NCBI GenBank assembly: GCA_002728935.1
Contig: PBWF01000099.1
Span: forward strand, 1-26,580
DNA: 26,580 nt
From: Gammaproteobacteria bacterium
Lineage (GTDB): Bacteria; Pseudomonadota; Gammaproteobacteria; Pseudomonadales; Azotimanducaceae_A
Direction of reading: 5' to 3'
Each line of letters opens with the position of its first letter. The first letter of the stretch is position 1. Made by a program: the position numbers and the translations under genes. The notes beneath the pieces were generated by a model. It saw nothing but the letters and a program-made list of their open reading frames with translations, had not been told where the DNA came from and did no database searches. This document shows positions 25,505 through 26,580 of the stretch, piece by piece.

Positions 25505-26158
25505 ATGAAACTGATACTTTTAGGCGCGCCCGGAGTGGGCAAAGGAACACAAGCTCAGTTCATCACGGAGGCCTACCAGATTCCTCAAATTTCCACGGGT
25601 GACATGCTTCGTGAGGCGGTCAAAGCAGAGACGCCAATGGGTCTTAAAGTGAAGGCGGTCATGGACCGAGGAGATCTCGTGACTGATGACATTATCATTG
25701 CGCTCGTCAAAGATCGTATTAGCCAGCCAGATTGTAAGAACGGATTTTTATTTGATGGTTTTCCCAGAACGATTCCTCAAGCCGATGCGTTGGTTGATCA
25801 GGACATCGATCTAGATGCCATCGTAGAGATTGCGGTGCCATTTGACGAAATTATCAAACGAATGAGTGGCAGACGTGTTCACCTTGGCTCGGGCCGAACC
25901 TACCATGTCGAATATAACCCGCCTGCGAAAGAGGGTGTTGACGATGAGACTGGCGAGCCGTTGATTCAACGAGAAGACGATCATGAGGATACGGTGAGAG
26001 ACCGTTTGAAAGTGTACGAAGAACAAACGTCTCCACTTGTTGCTTATTACCAGGCAAAGGCAACATCAAGTCAGCTTCAGTATTTTTCAATTGAAGGTCG
26101 GGGGACGGTGGTTGAGATCAAGGAAAAAGTACTCGGCGCGCTGAGAAACGTGCAATAA
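25505..26158 (+). CDS. adk: Adenylate kinase
   Basis: Adk interconverts ATP plus AMP with two ADP. The 217-residue long-form enzyme (E. coli 214) has the P-loop GAPGVGKGT (7-15), AMP-binding [10 protein letters not shown], the [13 protein letters not shown] motif, and a LID domain ([22 protein letters not shown]) lacking zinc cysteines, as is typical of gammaproteobacteria. The C-terminal [21 protein letters not shown] is intact. ATG 25505 is chosen over upstream frame extension because AGAGGA precedes it by 6 bases and [10 protein letters not shown] is the canonical start. It lies 28 bp after relA on the same strand, an unusual neighbour. Confidence 0.97.
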   Translation: MKLILLGAPGVGKGTQAQFITEAYQIPQISTGDMLREAVKAETPMGLKVKAVMDRGDLVTDDIIIALVKDRISQPDCKNGFLFDGFPRTIPQADALVDQDIDLDAIVEIAVPFDEIIKRMSGRRVHLGSGRTYHVEYNPPAKEGVDDETGEPLIQREDDHEDTVRDRLKVYEEQTSPLVAYYQAKATSSQLQYFSIEGRGTVVEIKEKVLGALRNVQ

Positions 26159-26205
26159 AACGGTCGATTCTCCCGCTATAAAGCCTCGCAAGTTTTTTTT
26201 CTAAA

Positions 26206-26221
26206 AGGTTGTCTTCAACCT
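26206..26221 (+). terminator. Hairpin after adk, possible terminator
   Basis: AGGTTG (26206-26211) and CAACCT (26216-26221) form a perfect 6-bp stem with a 4-base loop, 48 bp after the adk stop, followed by GCAGAATTTTCT. An eight-T run just before the hairpin (26193-26200) would serve an intrinsic terminator on the other strand better than on this one. It probably separates adk from the next gene. Confidence 0.4.
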
Positions 26222-26351
26222 GCAGAATTTTCTAAACTTGACCCCCATGCATCGGAGTACCGTTGCTTCACTTTTGGCTATGAGGTGGAGTTAAGCCGAG
26301 GAGATGCCCATAGCTGTGGACTTTTCGAAAACAAACAAAAGGAGCGTGAAC

Positions 26352-26580
26352 GTGGTTGCAAAAAAGAAAGCTGCTGCCAAGAAAGCTGCCCCCAAGAAGA
26401 AAGCCGCAGCTAAAAAGCCCGCGGTTAAGAAGGCTGCTGCAAAAAAACCTGCTGCTAAGAAGAAGCCAGCCGCCAAGAAGGCAGCTGCTAAGAAGAAGCC
26501 AGCCGCTAAGAAGGCCGCTGCTAAGAAGAAGCCAGCCGCCAAGAAGGCCGCTGCTAAGAAGAAGCCAGCCGCCAAGAAGG
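26352..26580 (+). CDS. Histone H1-like lysine/alanine-rich DNA-binding protein, 3' end outside window
   Basis: The visible 76 residues are almost only lysine, alanine and proline (VVAKKKAAAKKAAPKKKAAA...), like the eukaryotic-H1-type tails of bacterial AlgP/Hc1-like proteins, which bind DNA non-specifically. Start GTG 26352 has AAAAGGAG seven bases upstream; an in-frame ATG at 26304 has its GAGGAG directly abutting and is less likely, though it would add 16 residues. The frame is open to the window end. Tandem 11-residue units begin at 26458. The opposite strand is open here only because of the repeat. In pseudomonads AlgP is encoded elsewhere and affects alginate genes; that role is not shown here. 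Confidence 0.8.
   Translation, partial: MVAKKKAAAKKAAPKKKAAAKKPAVKKAAAKKPAAKKKPAAKKAAAKKKPAAKKAAAKKKPAAKKAAAKKKPAAKK
26458..26580 (+). repeat. 33-bp tandem repeat in the histone-like gene
   Basis: Units start at 26458, 26491, 26524 and 26557 (last one cut by the window edge). Each encodes KKKPAAKKAAA and differs from its neighbours by only one or a few bases, mostly silent (GCC/GCT, GCA/GCC). The 33-bp length keeps the frame, so copy-number change would change protein length without a frameshift. Confidence 0.9.

Noticed and set aside
26291..26575. 94-codon minus-strand frame rich in Phe/Ala/Leu, resembling a repetitive membrane protein
   Set aside because: It is the reverse complement of the Lys/Ala/Pro repeats of the histone-like gene; the plus strand has the better ribosome site and a recognised family.
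26458..26580. Possible CRISPR-like repeat array
   Set aside because: The 33-bp units are directly adjacent without spacers and encode an in-frame peptide repeat.

Overview
The window is a 26.6-kb stretch of core chromosome from a gammaproteobacterium. Evidence for this is the order nadB | rpoE-rseA-rseB-rseC-mucD-lepA-lepB-rnc-era-recO-acpS, the block cysM-rlmD-relA and the pair prfB-lysS, all of which are gammaproteobacterial arrangements closest to those of pseudomonads and their marine relatives. Base composition is intermediate (roughly half G+C by eye). Many genes use GTG or TTG starts. A species cannot be named from the sequence alone. No rRNA, intact tRNA, CRISPR array, transposase, integrase or phage gene is visible.

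Layout. (1) 1-2257: the 3' part of an AlaC-type aminotransferase, then homoserine dehydrogenase (hom). (2) 2258-5875: a structured spacer, prfB with its programmed +1 frameshift, lysS and ung. (3) 5877-6747: a decayed small-molecule kinase split over three reading frames. (4) 6744-8186: ygfZ (minus) diverging from sdhE (plus). (5) 8187-8979: about 0.8 kb with no convincing gene, where ygfX is found in relatives. (6) 8980-10599: nadB (minus), divergent from rpoE. (7) 10717-15454: the envelope-stress regulon core rpoE, rseA, rseB, rseC and mucD, with an unusually long 347-bp spacer between rpoE and rseA that holds a good sigma-E-type promoter match. (8) 15527-20860: the compact series lepA, lepB, rnc, era, recO, acpS. 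(9) 21021-26158: cysM, rlmD, relA and adk. (10) From 26352 to the window end: a lysine/alanine/proline-rich histone H1-like gene with 33-bp tandem repeats.

How the genes work together. RpoE is the envelope-stress sigma factor; RseA holds it at the membrane, RseB protects RseA, RseC is an accessory membrane protein and MucD is the periplasmic protease of the same response. LepA (translation), LepB (signal peptide cleavage), RNase III, Era (30S assembly), RecO (repair) and AcpS (acyl-carrier activation) are housekeeping functions. RelA makes the (p)ppGpp alarmone. SdhE and YgfZ serve flavoprotein and Fe-S enzyme maturation, and NadB starts NAD synthesis.

I did not find a clearly new multi-gene system. 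The points most worth a second look are the fragmented kinase, the gene-free ygfX slot with a tRNA T-arm-like motif, the extended rpoE-rseA spacer with its internal sigma-E-like promoter, the absence of several usual neighbours (thrC, ygfX, pdxJ, gacS/barA, mazG), and the repetitive histone-like gene at the right edge.
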